From NCBI RefSeq assembly GCF_013155335.1, contig NZ_JABJQZ010000009.1:124001-188000 (forward strand): DNA of 64,000 nt. The letters run 5' to 3'. The notes beneath the pieces were generated by a model. That model had not been told where the DNA came from. It did no database searches and saw nothing but the letters and a program-made list of their open reading frames with translations. This document shows, piece by piece, positions 25,463-34,774 of the stretch (position 1 is its first letter; the number at the start of each line of letters is the position of its first letter). Origin of the DNA: Nocardioides sp. zg-1230. GTDB lineage: Bacteria > Actinomycetota > Actinomycetes > Propionibacteriales > Nocardioidaceae. The position numbers were made by a program, and so were the translations under genes.

Positions 25463-25677
25463 CCGGGGTCGCTCTCGCACGGGCGGAGTATGTGCGGGCC
25501 GGTCGTCGAGCGCCTCACCCTTTCCGCGAGGTAAGGGGGATCTACGGGGAACGTGAGGGCCACGTGGCGGCACGGGACCACCGGGCGGGTTTCAGCCTGG
25601 CAAGATCGTGAATCCCGTGGCGCCCGGGTAGACGGACGATGCAGGATCGCGACCACCACAACGTCATCGGGGGAACC

Positions 25678-26751
25678 ATGCGCATCGTCACTGCTCTGCT
25701 CGCCGGTCTCCTCGTCGCCGGCGCTCTTCCCGCGACGGCGACCGCCCTGCCTCCTGACCCAGGAGGTGGGACACATCAGGCAGCCGAGCGCTCGCAGCGA
25801 CCGCGCGTCACCCTGACCGCCTCCCCCGAGTGGGTCAAGAAGGGTGGGCTCGTCACCCTGAGGGGGCAGGTGAAGGGCGCGAGCCGTGGCACCAAGGTCA
25901 CGATCTTCCAGAAGACCAAGGGCAAGTCGTCGTGGAACGTCGAGGTCGTCAAGCGCACCAACCGCAAGGGACGCTTCACCCACCGCGAGGACGTCAAGTC
26001 GGGCGACCGTACGTACAAGGCGTGCGTCCGACGCGCCTGCGACCGCGTCCTCGTGCGCATGGGGCGGCCTCCGGCCGTCGACACGGCCGTGGCCGTCAGT
26101 GGCCTGAGCACCAGCGCCGTCGAGGCGGGGGCGTCGTTCGACGTCGCAGGAAGCGCCTCCCCCAACCTGGAGGGCCGCACCGTCGAGGTGCAGGCGTACG
26201 ACGGCGCCAGCTCGACGTGGGGGGCCGTCGGCCGGGCGTCTGTCCGGAACGGCAGCTGGGCGACCTCGGTGGTCGTCACCACGGCTGGTCGTTCGGTCCC
26301 GATCCGCGCGGCCTTCGCGGGCGGCACGGGTCTCAAGCCGTCGACGAGCACGGCAGCGAGCATCACGGTGTTCGGCTGGTACTACCTCCAGGACCGCTAC
26401 GCGGTCGAGGGCGAGTGGGATGGCACCGGCGCCTATCGCATCAGCGGCGTGACCTACGCGTACTCGGTCGCGGAGGACACGGAGTACATCGGCGTCGACC
26501 TCCAGCGGGCCTGCACCCGGTTCGCGGCCGTCGTCGGGCTCGACGACACGAGCGACTCCGACTCTCGCGCGTCGGTCCGGATCTTGGCAGACACGGTCGA
26601 GCGGTACTCCAACACCAACCTGGTCCTGGGCACCGGCTACCCCGTGTCCATTGACATCACCGGGGCGCTCCGGCTCAACGTCCAGCCGGCAGACGTCACG
26701 TCCTCCCCGCAGATCGTCTTCGGCGACGCGCGGGTGCTCTGCGCCTTCTGA
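25678..26751 (+). CDS. Secreted protein with C-terminal NPCBM/NEW2-like lectin domain
   Basis: A 357-residue protein with a signal peptide (MRIVTALLAGLLVAGAL..ATA, cleavage near residue 24). Two Ig-like/beta-rich regions follow (residues about 42-115 with VTLTASPEWVKKGGLVTLRG, and 130-225). The C-terminal domain contains ACTRFAAVVGLDDTSDSD and TGYPVSIDITGALRLNV, which resembles the NPCBM carbohydrate-binding fold. The product is probably exported and binds wall or host polysaccharide. GGGGGAACC precedes the ATG. The promoter region is shared with the divergent HTH gene. Confidence 0.72.
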   Translation: MRIVTALLAGLLVAGALPATATALPPDPGGGTHQAAERSQRPRVTLTASPEWVKKGGLVTLRGQVKGASRGTKVTIFQKTKGKSSWNVEVVKRTNRKGRFTHREDVKSGDRTYKACVRRACDRVLVRMGRPPAVDTAVAVSGLSTSAVEAGASFDVAGSASPNLEGRTVEVQAYDGASSTWGAVGRASVRNGSWATSVVVTTAGRSVPIRAAFAGGTGLKPSTSTAASITVFGWYYLQDRYAVEGEWDGTGAYRISGVTYAYSVAEDTEYIGVDLQRACTRFAAVVGLDDTSDSDSRASVRILADTVERYSNTNLVLGTGYPVSIDITGALRLNVQPADVTSSPQIVFGDARVLCAF

Positions 26752-26774
26752 GGCGCTCCCTACCCGCCGGGTCG

Positions 26775-26803
26775 GGGCTGAGGCTCGTGGGGATCCTCAG
26801 CCC
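26775..26803. terminator. Hairpin between convergent genes
   Basis: Perfect 9-bp stem (GGGCTGAGG / CCTCAGCCC, 11-nt loop) spanning the end of the convergent metallophosphoesterase gene and the 45-nt gap after the NPCBM-like gene. It is placed to stop transcription from both sides. Confidence 0.5.
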
Positions 26804-28305
26804 GGCTCGATCGGCTCCCACTCGCCGACCCGCCACGAACCGTCGGTGCGCAGCCGAACCCACTGCAGCCCGACCGGTCGTCCGTCGGCGTAGGTGACCA
26901 GGCTGACGTCAGCGTTGCGCCGCGGCTTGCTGCCCAGCGCGATGGCGTACGCCGCTCCGCCGGTCGTTCCGTTGGTCCATCGGTAGCCGATGGCACCGTC
27001 GTCGCCCACCACGGGATCGGGTCCGTTCTGGACGTGGGTGTGCCCGCCAACCACCAGGTCCACGCAGCCCCGTGCGAGCGCCTCGCGGCCGAGGTTGGCG
27101 TCGTGGACGAGGACGGTGCTCACCCGCTCGCCGTCCTCCTCAGCCGCGCACGCCACGTCGGCGAGCCTCGTCTCGACCTCACCGAAGCTGAGGCCGGTCT
27201 CGTCGCGCCAGCTGCCCAGCCCACTGCTGCGCGGGTCGTCAACGCCGAGGAGGGTGCCACCCCACGGCGCGTCGACCACCTCGCCGTCGAGCATGGTCCA
27301 GCCGAGGTCGGCGAGGTAGGTGCTGACGAAGTCCCCGTGGTCGTGGTTGCCGGCGACACCGATCCGCTCCCAGTCCTCGAAGGCGGCCTGCAGGGAGTCG
27401 AGGCTGAAGGCCTCCCACGGCTGGCCGGTCGAGGTGTCGTCACCGGCGTCGAGCACGACGGTCGCTCCGGCGGCCTCGCCGATCGCCCGGGCAACGCGGT
27501 CCATGCCGATGTTGTCGTGACGGTCGCTGACGAGCAGCGCCACGGTCTCACCGTCCTCGGGCTCGCGCAGGTCGAGCCCGGCGGCCTCCTCGGCCGCGGT
27601 GGAGTAGAACGTCTTGCTCGTGCTGTAGGTGCCGAGGGCGCTGAGCACGAGACGCCTGCTCTGGTTGGTGACCGCGTTGGTGCGGATCTCGATGTCCTGC
27701 ACCTCGGGGGGCAACGTGGCCTCCGGTCCGACGAAGTCGGCCAGCGTCTCCCACTTGCCCTGGTCGGCCTGGGTCTCCTCCGCGGACTCCCACGGTTGCC
27801 ACACCAGCAGCGGGAGAGCAAGCAGCAGGACGAGCGCGAGCAGGCCCTGCCTCGTCCGGAGCCCCCGGAACAGCTCGCCGCGCCGGTGGCGACCGAGCAG
27901 CAGGAAGACGACCAAGGGGAGCATCCCGACCGCCAGCCCCCTGAGGGCGGCCGAGATCGCCATGTCGAGCACCACGTCCTCGACCTTGGCGATGGGCGCC
28001 GCAGGGTCGCCGGCGATGAGGGCGTAGCGATCCACCAGCTCCTCCACCGACCCCACCTCCGTCTTGCCGAGCCTGAGGTTGACGCCGAGGGGTCCCACGT
28101 CGCGAAGCCGGAAGTCGGGCAGCACCGGCCCGGTCCGGACCACGGCATCCTGGGACAACGTCGGACGCACCTCGGTGTCGTGGCCGACGAGCACGACGGT
28201 GCGGCTGCTGTTGAGGAACAGCGACACCGCGACCAGCAGCCCGAGCGCCACGCTGCCCGCGAGCAGCACGGCGCCGACGAGGAGCCGCCGCGGGGTGGAG
28301 CTCAT
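26797..28305 (-). CDS. Membrane-anchored metallophosphoesterase
   Basis: A 502-residue protein. It has an N-terminal transmembrane helix (about residues 8-30), two more hydrophobic helices (about 115-165), and a C-terminal calcineurin-like phosphoesterase domain. The metal-binding motifs appear in order: SDRHDN, GDDTSTG, GNHDH, VHDAN and GGHTH. The long extracytoplasmic loop between the first and second helices has no known domain. The start at 28305 lies 2 nt after the rlmB stop, so the two are probably co-transcribed. Substrate unknown; an outer-face phosphodiester is plausible. Confidence 0.84.
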   Translation of the reverse strand: MSSTPRRLLVGAVLLAGSVALGLLVAVSLFLNSSRTVVLVGHDTEVRPTLSQDAVVRTGPVLPDFRLRDVGPLGVNLRLGKTEVGSVEELVDRYALIAGDPAAPIAKVEDVVLDMAISAALRGLAVGMLPLVVFLLLGRHRRGELFRGLRTRQGLLALVLLLALPLLVWQPWESAEETQADQGKWETLADFVGPEATLPPEVQDIEIRTNAVTNQSRRLVLSALGTYSTSKTFYSTAAEEAAGLDLREPEDGETVALLVSDRHDNIGMDRVARAIGEAAGATVVLDAGDDTSTGQPWEAFSLDSLQAAFEDWERIGVAGNHDHGDFVSTYLADLGWTMLDGEVVDAPWGGTLLGVDDPRSSGLGSWRDETGLSFGEVETRLADVACAAEEDGERVSTVLVHDANLGREALARGCVDLVVGGHTHVQNGPDPVVGDDGAIGYRWTNGTTGGAAYAIALGSKPRRNADVSLVTYADGRPVGLQWVRLRTDGSWRVGEWEPIEPG

Positions 28306-28307
28306 TG

Positions 28308-29264
28308 TCAGGCGCGCGCCTGCGAGATGGCGTAGAGGGCGACCGAGGCGGCCACGCCGGCGTTGAGCGACTCGAGCTGGCCGGCCATCGGGATCGACAC
28401 GATCTGGTCGCACGTCTCGGCCACCAGCCGGCCCAGGCCCTTGCCCTCCGAGCCGACGACCAAAACGAGCGGCCCCTCGGCCAGCCCCCCGGACGCGACG
28501 AGCTCGGGGAGCGAGATGTCACCATCGGCCGCGAGGCCCACGACCATGCAGCCCGCCTCCTGGTAGGCCTTGAGCTGCCGGGTCAGGTTGACCGTCTGGG
28601 CGATCGGGAGCCGGGCTGCGGCGCCCGCGCTGGTCTTCCACGCCGAGGCGGTCATGCCGGCGGCGCGGCGCTCGGGGATCAACACCCCGTGGGCCCCGAA
28701 GCCCGCCGCGGAGCGGACGACCGCGCCGAGGTTGCGCGGGTCGGTGACCGAGTCGAGGGCCACGACCAGCGCCGGCTCCTTCGCCTCGGCCGCCCGCTCG
28801 AGCAGGTCGTCGGCGTGGGCGTACTCGTAGGCCGGCAGCCGTGCCGCGAGGCCCTGGTGGACTGCCCCGCCGGTCATCCGGTCCATCTCGTTGCGCGTCA
28901 CCTCGAGCAGGGTCAGCCCCTGCTCGGCGGCCAGCTTGAACGCCTCGCGCATCCGGCCGTCGCGCTCGGCGCCCTCGGCGACGTACACCCCCGAGACCGG
29001 GACACCGGCCTGCAGCAGCTCGACGACGGAGTTGCGGCCTGCCGCCCACTCGGCGTCGGCGGTGGTCCGCCGCTTCGGACGGGTGGTCTTGTCCCGCTCG
29101 GCGCGCTTGGCCGCCTTGTGCGCCTGGTGGTAGGGCCGGTCCTTGGCCTTGGGCGTGGGGCCCCTGCCCTCGAGCCCCCGGCGCACGCGCCCGCCCGAGC
29201 CGGCAGTGGGGTTGCCCTTGCCGGTCTTCTTGATGGCGCCCTTGCGCTGCGAGTTCCCTGCCAT
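28308..29264 (-). CDS. rlmB: 23S rRNA (guanosine-2'-O)-methyltransferase RlmB (TrmH/SpoU family)
   Basis: A 318-residue protein. It has a lysine/arginine-rich, disordered N-terminal extension (about 70 residues), a substrate-binding domain (AAGRNSVVELLQAG...) and a SPOUT methyltransferase domain. The knot motifs are DSVTDPRNLGAVVRSA, LVVGSEGKGL and IPMAGQLESLNAGVAASV. It methylates the 2'-OH of a guanosine in 23S rRNA. It follows cysS by 5 nt, an order conserved in mycobacteria (cysS then rlmB). The basic extension is typical of actinobacterial homologues. Confidence 0.92.
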   Translation of the reverse strand: MAGNSQRKGAIKKTGKGNPTAGSGGRVRRGLEGRGPTPKAKDRPYHQAHKAAKRAERDKTTRPKRRTTADAEWAAGRNSVVELLQAGVPVSGVYVAEGAERDGRMREAFKLAAEQGLTLLEVTRNEMDRMTGGAVHQGLAARLPAYEYAHADDLLERAAEAKEPALVVALDSVTDPRNLGAVVRSAAGFGAHGVLIPERRAAGMTASAWKTSAGAAARLPIAQTVNLTRQLKAYQEAGCMVVGLAADGDISLPELVASGGLAEGPLVLVVGSEGKGLGRLVAETCDQIVSIPMAGQLESLNAGVAASVALYAISQARA

Positions 29265-29269
29265 CTGCT

Positions 29270-30670
29270 TCACACGCTCCACTTCGGTCCGGTCGGGGTG
29301 TCCTCGAGCTCGATGCCCGCCGCCTTGATGCGATCGCGGATGGCGTCGGCGCGGGCCCAGTCCTTGGCCTCGCGCGCCGCCGTCCTCTCCTCGATCAACC
29401 CCTTCACCAGCGCGTCGACGACGTCGGTGAGCCGGTCGTCGGACCGCCCGGTCGCCCAGGCGGTGTCGGCCGGGTTCAGCCCGAGGACGTCGAGCATCGC
29501 GATCACCTCGCCGAACTTCTGGCCGAGCTCCTCCGACGACCCGTCGGCCAGCAGCCGGTTCCCCTCGCGGACCGAGTCGTGTATGACCGCGACAGCGGCG
29601 GGAGTGCCGAGGTCGTCGTCCATCGCCTCGCGGAAGGCGTCCGGCACGGAGGCGAACCAGGTGCCGACGACCGGGTCGGCGCGGTCGAGGAAGTCCTCGA
29701 CGCGCCGGAACGCCTTCGCCGACTCCTCGAGCGCCTCGAAGCTGAACTCGACGTGCGAGCGGTAGTGGGCCGCGACGATGTAGTAGCGCAGCTCGATGCC
29801 GCGCACCCGCTCGAGCACCGACGGGATGAGCATCGAGTTGCCCAGCGACTTGCTCATCTTCTCGCCGGCAGTGGTGATCCAGGCGTTGTGCAGCCAGTAC
29901 GACGCGAACGGTCGCCCGGCCGCGCGCGACTGGGCCTGCTCGTTCTCGTGGTGGGGAAAGCGCAGGTCCACGCCGCCGCCGTGGATGTCGAAGGCGGGGC
30001 CGAGGTACTTGCCGGCCATCGCCGAGCACTCGATGTGCCAGCCCGGGCGGCCCGGTCCCCATGGTGAAGGCCAGGACGCGGTCTGCGGCTCGGACTCCTT
30101 CTTCCAGCCCTTCCACAGTGCGAAGTCACGCGGATCGCGCTTGCCTCGCGGGTCGGCGTCGCCGGCGGGCTCCATGTCCTCCACGTGCTGCCGGGTCAGC
30201 TCGCCGTAGGCCGACCAGCTGCGCACGTCGAAGTAGACGTCGCCGCTGCCGTCCTCGGCGGCGTAGGCGTGGCCCCGGGCGATCAGCTGCTCGATCAGCT
30301 CGATGATCTCCGGGACGTGACCGGTCGCGCCCGGCTCGTACGTCGGTGGCAGCACGTTGATCGCGGCGAGGGCGGCGTCGAGCTCGCGCTTCATCGCCGA
30401 GGCGAGGGCGTACCAGTGGACGCCCTGCTCGGCGGACTTGGCGAGGATCTTGTCGTCGATGTCGGTGACGTTGCGGATGAAGTCGACCTCGTGGCCGGTG
30501 GCCGCGAGCCAGCGGCGCAGCACGTCGAAGTTGACCGCGGACCGCACGTGCCCGACGTGCGGCTCCGACTGCACGGTCAACCCACACACGTAGATGCCGG
30601 CCCGGCCCGGGGTGAGCGGGACGAAGTCGCGGGTCTCGCGCGTCGCGGTGTCGTGCAGCCTCAGGGTCAC
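29270..30670 (-). CDS. cysS: Cysteinyl-tRNA synthetase
   Basis: A 466-residue class I aminoacyl-tRNA synthetase. It has VCGLTVQ with a zinc-binding Cys, the HIGH-type PHVGH, GWHIECSAM with another zinc ligand, the ADP-binding HGGGVDLRFPHHENE, and the KMSKS loop GEKMSKSLGNS. A C-terminal anticodon-binding helical domain is present, which favours CysS over the shorter mycothiol ligase MshC. The start is a GTG at 30670. It precedes rlmB, as in mycobacteria. Confidence 0.94.
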   Translation of the reverse strand: MTLRLHDTATRETRDFVPLTPGRAGIYVCGLTVQSEPHVGHVRSAVNFDVLRRWLAATGHEVDFIRNVTDIDDKILAKSAEQGVHWYALASAMKRELDAALAAINVLPPTYEPGATGHVPEIIELIEQLIARGHAYAAEDGSGDVYFDVRSWSAYGELTRQHVEDMEPAGDADPRGKRDPRDFALWKGWKKESEPQTASWPSPWGPGRPGWHIECSAMAGKYLGPAFDIHGGGVDLRFPHHENEQAQSRAAGRPFASYWLHNAWITTAGEKMSKSLGNSMLIPSVLERVRGIELRYYIVAAHYRSHVEFSFEALEESAKAFRRVEDFLDRADPVVGTWFASVPDAFREAMDDDLGTPAAVAVIHDSVREGNRLLADGSSEELGQKFGEVIAMLDVLGLNPADTAWATGRSDDRLTDVVDALVKGLIEERTAAREAKDWARADAIRDRIKAAGIELEDTPTGPKWSV

Positions 30671-30780
30671 CGGGCAAGTCTAGGGCGCCAGCGTCGATCC
30701 ACCGCCTTCGCCGGCCGGCCCGACTCCGCGGAGGATGTGACTCCTGAGACGTGTGGGACTTTCCGGGTTATCGTCGACCG

Positions 30781-31986
30781 GTGCTCCGACGTGTTGCGGT
30801 CCTCGCCCTTCCCCTGCTGCTGGCGACCTCGTTCGCCCCGCCGACGGGTGCTGCCGCCTCGGACCCGTCGGCCCGGCAACGTGCGACGCCGCAGGTGGAC
30901 CTCACGTCGTGGAGCAGCTACCGCGACCTCAAGGCCGGCCAGCGTCGCGGCCTCAAGCTCGGTCGCGGCCAGGTCTCCCTGCTGCGCGCCAAGCCCCGCA
31001 CGGTCGCCGGCAAGGCGTACGAGGCCGGCACCTGGACCTCTCCGTGGGCCACCCCTGGCTTCGCGGCGACCTCGGTCATCCCGTCGTGGGAGGCCACCGT
31101 CCCGGGCCGCACCCTGGTGCGCGTCGAGATCCGGGCGCAGGACGCCAGCGGTCGCACCGGCACCTGGGACACCGTCGCCGACTGGGCGCGCACCAACCGC
31201 CCCGTCCCGCGCACCACCTACTCCGGCCAGGCCGACGACCTCGGCCGCGTCAGCGCCGACACCTGGTTCGCCGCCTCAGCCGTGACGGCGTACCAGCTCC
31301 GCGTGACGCTCATGCGACCGAAGGGCTCGAGCAAGGCGGTCAGCCTGGAGCGCGTCGGCGCGGTCGCCTCGGCCGACGCCTCGGCGCCCCGGCCCACCTC
31401 CCAGCCCGGGCCCGCGGCCGGCACCGTCCTGCCGGTGCCGACGTACTCCCAGATGGTCCACAGCGGCCACTACCCCGCCTGGGGCGGTGGCGGCGAGGCG
31501 TGGTGCTCCCCCACGGCGCTGGCGATGGTGCTCGCCTACCACGGCATCTCGCCGACACCCGCGGGCATCACGGCCGGTCACGCCGACGCCGTCGTCGACC
31601 ACACCGCCCGGATGGTCTACGACCACGGCTACCGCGGCACCGGGAACTGGGCCTTCAACACCGCCTACGCCGCGACCCTCGTCGGCGGCGACTCCTACGT
31701 GACGCGGATGCACGACCTCCGCGAGGCCGAGGACCTCATCGCGGCCGGGGTGCCGCTGATCGTCTCGATCGCCTTCGGCCGCAACCAGCTCGCCGGCGCA
31801 CCCATCTCGGCCAGCAACGGCCACCTGCTCGTCGTCGTCGGCTTCGAGGCCGACGGGGACGTCGTGGTCAACGACCCCGCCGGGGCGACCAACGCCGAGG
31901 TGCGCCGCGTCTACGACCGCGCCCAGTTCGAGCGGATCTGGATCGCCGCCTCCGGCGGGACGGCGTACGTCGTCCGCAACGGCTGA
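30781..31986 (+). CDS. Secreted C39-type papain-like peptidase
   Basis: A 401-residue exported protein. It has a signal peptide (residues 1-25, ending GAAAS), an N-terminal beta-rich domain (about 35-195) and a C-terminal peptidase_C39_2 domain. The domain has the catalytic Cys in EAWCSPTALAMVL, His in SNGHLLVVVGF and Asp in VVNDPAG. The GTG at 30781 lies 6 nt after TATCGT, indicating a leaderless message and deciding the start. It is divergent from cysS. Probably a cell-wall-associated protease; its substrate is not evident. Confidence 0.85.
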   Translation: MLRRVAVLALPLLLATSFAPPTGAAASDPSARQRATPQVDLTSWSSYRDLKAGQRRGLKLGRGQVSLLRAKPRTVAGKAYEAGTWTSPWATPGFAATSVIPSWEATVPGRTLVRVEIRAQDASGRTGTWDTVADWARTNRPVPRTTYSGQADDLGRVSADTWFAASAVTAYQLRVTLMRPKGSSKAVSLERVGAVASADASAPRPTSQPGPAAGTVLPVPTYSQMVHSGHYPAWGGGGEAWCSPTALAMVLAYHGISPTPAGITAGHADAVVDHTARMVYDHGYRGTGNWAFNTAYAATLVGGDSYVTRMHDLREAEDLIAAGVPLIVSIAFGRNQLAGAPISASNGHLLVVVGFEADGDVVVNDPAGATNAEVRRVYDRAQFERIWIAASGGTAYVVRNG

Positions 31987-32039
31987 CAGGGGGAGTCCCG
32001 GCTCGCCCTGGGCAGCCGGCGTTCCCCGATCGCCCGGGT

Positions 32040-33557
32040 TCAGACGGCGCTGAACTCCACCGTGTGCCAGCCCGTGGCGCCGTCGGGGTCCGGGGAGCGT
32101 ACGACGCTCGTCTGGGTCTCGCCGTCCTTGCCGGTCGCCCGGACCCGGACCTCATGGTCGCCCTCGGCCACGTCGACCGTCACCGCCCACTGCACCCAGG
32201 TGTCCACCGACGGGACGCCACCGAGCTCGGCGGTGGTCCAGGCGCCGCCGTCGACCTGCACCTCGACGGACTCGATGCCGGTGTGCTGGTGCCACGCCAC
32301 GCCACCGAACGACACCTCTCCGGCCTTCACCTCGGCACCCCCACGCGGTACGTCGATGCGCGAGGCGATCTTGACCGGCCCCTCGGCGGACCAGCCCCGC
32401 GTCGTCCAGTAGCCGGTCGAGCGGGCGAACGTGCTGACCTCGAGGTCGACGACCCACTTCGTGGCCGAGACGTACCCGTAGAGGCCGGGCACGATGGTGC
32501 GCACCGGGAAGCCGTGCTCGATGGGCAGCGGGTAGCCGTTCATCGCGACGGCGAGCATGGCGTCGCGGTCGTCGGTGAGCGCCTCGAGCGGGGTCGCGCA
32601 GGTCCAGCCGTCGTGGGAGGTCTGGAGCACGCAGTCGGCGTCGTCGGCGACGCCGAGACCAGCGAGGAGGTCGGCGAGGCGGATGCCGCTCCAGCGGGCG
32701 TTGCCGACGAGCCCGCCGCCGACCTCGTTGCTCACGCAGCTGAGCGTGATCCATGACTCCGTCATCTGGCGGGCGACGAGGTCGGAGTAGCTGAGGGTGA
32801 GCTCGCGGTCGACCATGCCGTGGATGCGCAGCGACCACTCCTTCGGCTCGATGGTGGGCTTCGCGATGGTCGTGTCGATCAGGTAGAAGTCATCGGCCGG
32901 CGTCTGCCACTGCGCGACCCCGGCGAGCCCGACCGACGTGCCGGCCGGGGGTTGGCGCCGGGTGACGCCGGGGATGCGGAGCAGCCGGCGGCTGGTCTCG
33001 ACGTGCCGGCGGCCCGCTCCGACCAGGCGTCCCGCGACGGCGATGCCGACGGCGGCCAGCGAGACCGCTCCGGCGACCATGAGGAACACCCGACGCTCGT
33101 GGGACTCCAGGTCCGGCCGGCGCCGGCCGCGGTCGAGAGCATCGGTGAGCGCGGAGTGCAGCGTCACCCAGGTGAGCAGGCCGACGGCGACCGGGAGCGC
33201 GTCGACAGCGCTCGCACCCCGCTGGCTCAGGACCGCGACCAGGCCCACTCCGGCGAGCGGGAACCAGACCAGCAGCGGCCGGTACCACCCGCCCCGGGCC
33301 AGCACGCCTGCGAGCGCGAAGAGGCCGAGCAGGAGGAGCAGGATGACGCCGACGAGGAACGGCTTGTCGTAGTGGCCGAGCACGGCGATGGCGCGCTCGG
33401 CCACCGGTCCGGGCGTGAGCCGGATGACCAGCTCGGCCACGGCCACGACCGGCGCCTCCCGGATGGTGAGCACCATCGCGGTCGCATAGCTCGTCGCCAG
33501 GCCGGCGAGACCGGCCAGCACTCCGGCGAGCACCCAGGGAGTACGGCGAGCGGTCAC
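32040..33557 (-). CDS. Molybdopterin-dependent oxidoreductase with membrane N-terminus
   Basis: A 505-residue protein. The first ~170 residues contain four or five transmembrane helices. A sulfite-oxidase-type molybdopterin domain follows (SLRIHGMVDRELTLSYSDL..., the Mo-ligating Cys in LSCVSNEVGG, and FPVRTIVPGLYGYVSATKWV). A C-terminal dimerisation beta-domain ends the protein. The Moco domain should face outside. It could reduce or oxidise sulfoxide-like or nitrate-like compounds, and family members vary. GTG 33557 has GGTGGG just upstream; an ATG at 33584 is an alternative. Divergent from ispF. Confidence 0.87.
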   Translation of the reverse strand: MTARRTPWVLAGVLAGLAGLATSYATAMVLTIREAPVVAVAELVIRLTPGPVAERAIAVLGHYDKPFLVGVILLLLLGLFALAGVLARGGWYRPLLVWFPLAGVGLVAVLSQRGASAVDALPVAVGLLTWVTLHSALTDALDRGRRRPDLESHERRVFLMVAGAVSLAAVGIAVAGRLVGAGRRHVETSRRLLRIPGVTRRQPPAGTSVGLAGVAQWQTPADDFYLIDTTIAKPTIEPKEWSLRIHGMVDRELTLSYSDLVARQMTESWITLSCVSNEVGGGLVGNARWSGIRLADLLAGLGVADDADCVLQTSHDGWTCATPLEALTDDRDAMLAVAMNGYPLPIEHGFPVRTIVPGLYGYVSATKWVVDLEVSTFARSTGYWTTRGWSAEGPVKIASRIDVPRGGAEVKAGEVSFGGVAWHQHTGIESVEVQVDGGAWTTAELGGVPSVDTWVQWAVTVDVAEGDHEVRVRATGKDGETQTSVVRSPDPDGATGWHTVEFSAV

Positions 33558-33593
33558 CCCACCATTGTGACGGGCGTCCGGCATGATGCCGAC

Positions 33594-34079
33594 GTGACCT
33601 CCTCCACCGTCGTCCCGCGGATCGGCATCGGCACCGACGTGCACCGCCTCGTCGCCGGCGTGCCCATGCACCTCGCCGGCCTGGCGTGGCCCGACGAGCC
33701 GGCCGGGCTCGAGGGCCACTCCGACGCCGACGTCGCCGCCCATGCCGCGTGCGACGCGCTCTTCTCCGCCGCCGGCCTCGGCGACCTGGGCAGCAACTTC
33801 GGCACGTCGGCACCCGAGTGGGCCGGCGCGTCCGGGGCCGCGCTCCTGGCCGAGACGGCGCGCCGCGTGCGCGCCGAGGGCTGGGAGATCGGCAACGTCG
33901 CCGTGCAGGTCATCGGCAACGTCCCCCGGCTGGGCCCGCGCCGCGACGAGGCCGTCGCCGCCCTGTCGGCCGCGCTCGGGGCCTCGGTCAGCCTGTCCGC
34001 CACCACCACCGACGGCCTCGGTCTCACCGGCCGCGGCGAGGGCGTGGCGGCGATCGCCACCGCGCTCCTCACCCGCTGA
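33594..34079 (+). CDS. ispF: 2-C-methyl-D-erythritol 2,4-cyclodiphosphate synthase
   Basis: A 161-residue protein with RIGIGTDVHRL (metal-binding Asp and His), LEGHSDADVAAHAACDAL, LGDLGSNFG and ATTTDGLGLTGRGEG, all diagnostic of IspF. It cyclises CDP-ME 2-phosphate in the non-mevalonate isoprenoid pathway. The GTG start lies close to the divergent oxidoreductase gene. It is followed by ispD 11 nt later, a short MEP-pathway operon in the order ispF-ispD, reversed relative to the usual ispD-ispF. Confidence 0.95.
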   Translation: MTSSTVVPRIGIGTDVHRLVAGVPMHLAGLAWPDEPAGLEGHSDADVAAHAACDALFSAAGLGDLGSNFGTSAPEWAGASGAALLAETARRVRAEGWEIGNVAVQVIGNVPRLGPRRDEAVAALSAALGASVSLSATTTDGLGLTGRGEGVAAIATALLTR

Positions 34080-34090
34080 CGGAGGGGCGC

Positions 34091-34774
34091 GTGCCCACCG
34101 CTGTCGTCATCCTCGCCGCCGGCTCCGGCAGCCGGGTCGGAGCCACGGTCAACAAGGTGCTCCTGCCGCTGCGCGGCGTCCCGGTTCTGGTGTGGTCGGT
34201 GCGTGACGCGCTCGCGCTGCCCGACGTACGCCGTCTCGTGCTCGTCGTGCGCCCCGAGGACCGGGCCGCTGTCGAGGCCGCCGTCGCTCTGCACCTCGCC
34301 GACCGCGAGGTGCTGGTGGTCGACGGCGGTGCCACCCGGCACGCCTCGGAGTGGGCCGCGCTCCGGGTCCTCGCCCCCGACATCGAGGCGGGCGAGGTCG
34401 ACGTGGTGGTCGTGCACGACGGCGCCCGACCGCTCGCCGGTCGTCCGCTGTGGGAGACGGTGGTCGCCACCGCCCGCGAGGTGGGCGGGGCCATCCCGGT
34501 GGTCCCGGTGACCCACCTCCTGCGGCTGGACCACGGGCTCGTCACCGAGCGGGTGGGTGGGGTGCAGACGCCGCAGGCCTTCCGCGCCCCCGACGTGCTG
34601 GCGGCCTACCGGGCCGCCTCGGCCGACGGGTTCGAGGGCACCGACACCTCGGCGTGCGTGTCCGCCTACCGCGACGTCGAGGTCGCGGCGGTCGACGGCA
34701 GCCCCCTCAACCTCAAGGTCACCTTCCCCGAGGACGTCGCGCTCGCGGAGGAGCTCAGCCCGACCGGGTCGTGA
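34091..34774 (+). CDS. ispD: 2-C-methyl-D-erythritol 4-phosphate cytidylyltransferase
   Basis: A 227-residue nucleotidyltransferase. It has VVILAAGSGSRVG, the CTP-binding loop VNKVLLPL with its Lys, VVVHDGARPLAG, and the C-terminal GSPLNLKVTFPEDVALAEEL. It couples CTP to MEP, giving CDP-ME. GGAGGGGC precedes the GTG. Its last 20 bp overlap the 3' end of a convergent, degenerate IspD-like gene. Confidence 0.93.
   Translation: MPTAVVILAAGSGSRVGATVNKVLLPLRGVPVLVWSVRDALALPDVRRLVLVVRPEDRAAVEAAVALHLADREVLVVDGGATRHASEWAALRVLAPDIEAGEVDVVVVHDGARPLAGRPLWETVVATAREVGGAIPVVPVTHLLRLDHGLVTERVGGVQTPQAFRAPDVLAAYRAASADGFEGTDTSACVSAYRDVEVAAVDGSPLNLKVTFPEDVALAEELSPTGS

Noticed and set aside
25463..25677. Small RNA or extra gene between the HTH and NPCBM-like genes
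   Set aside because: No stable fold, start with ribosome site, or terminator was found in this 215-bp interval; promoters only are assumed.
29270..30670. Mycothiol ligase MshC instead of CysS
   Set aside because: MshC resembles CysS, but this protein is 466 residues with a C-terminal anticodon-binding part and stands in the conserved cysS-rlmB order.
30671..30780. T-box leader before cysS
   Set aside because: The upstream gap is about 110 bp and shared with a divergent gene. No T-box core sequence or specifier-loop stem is visible.
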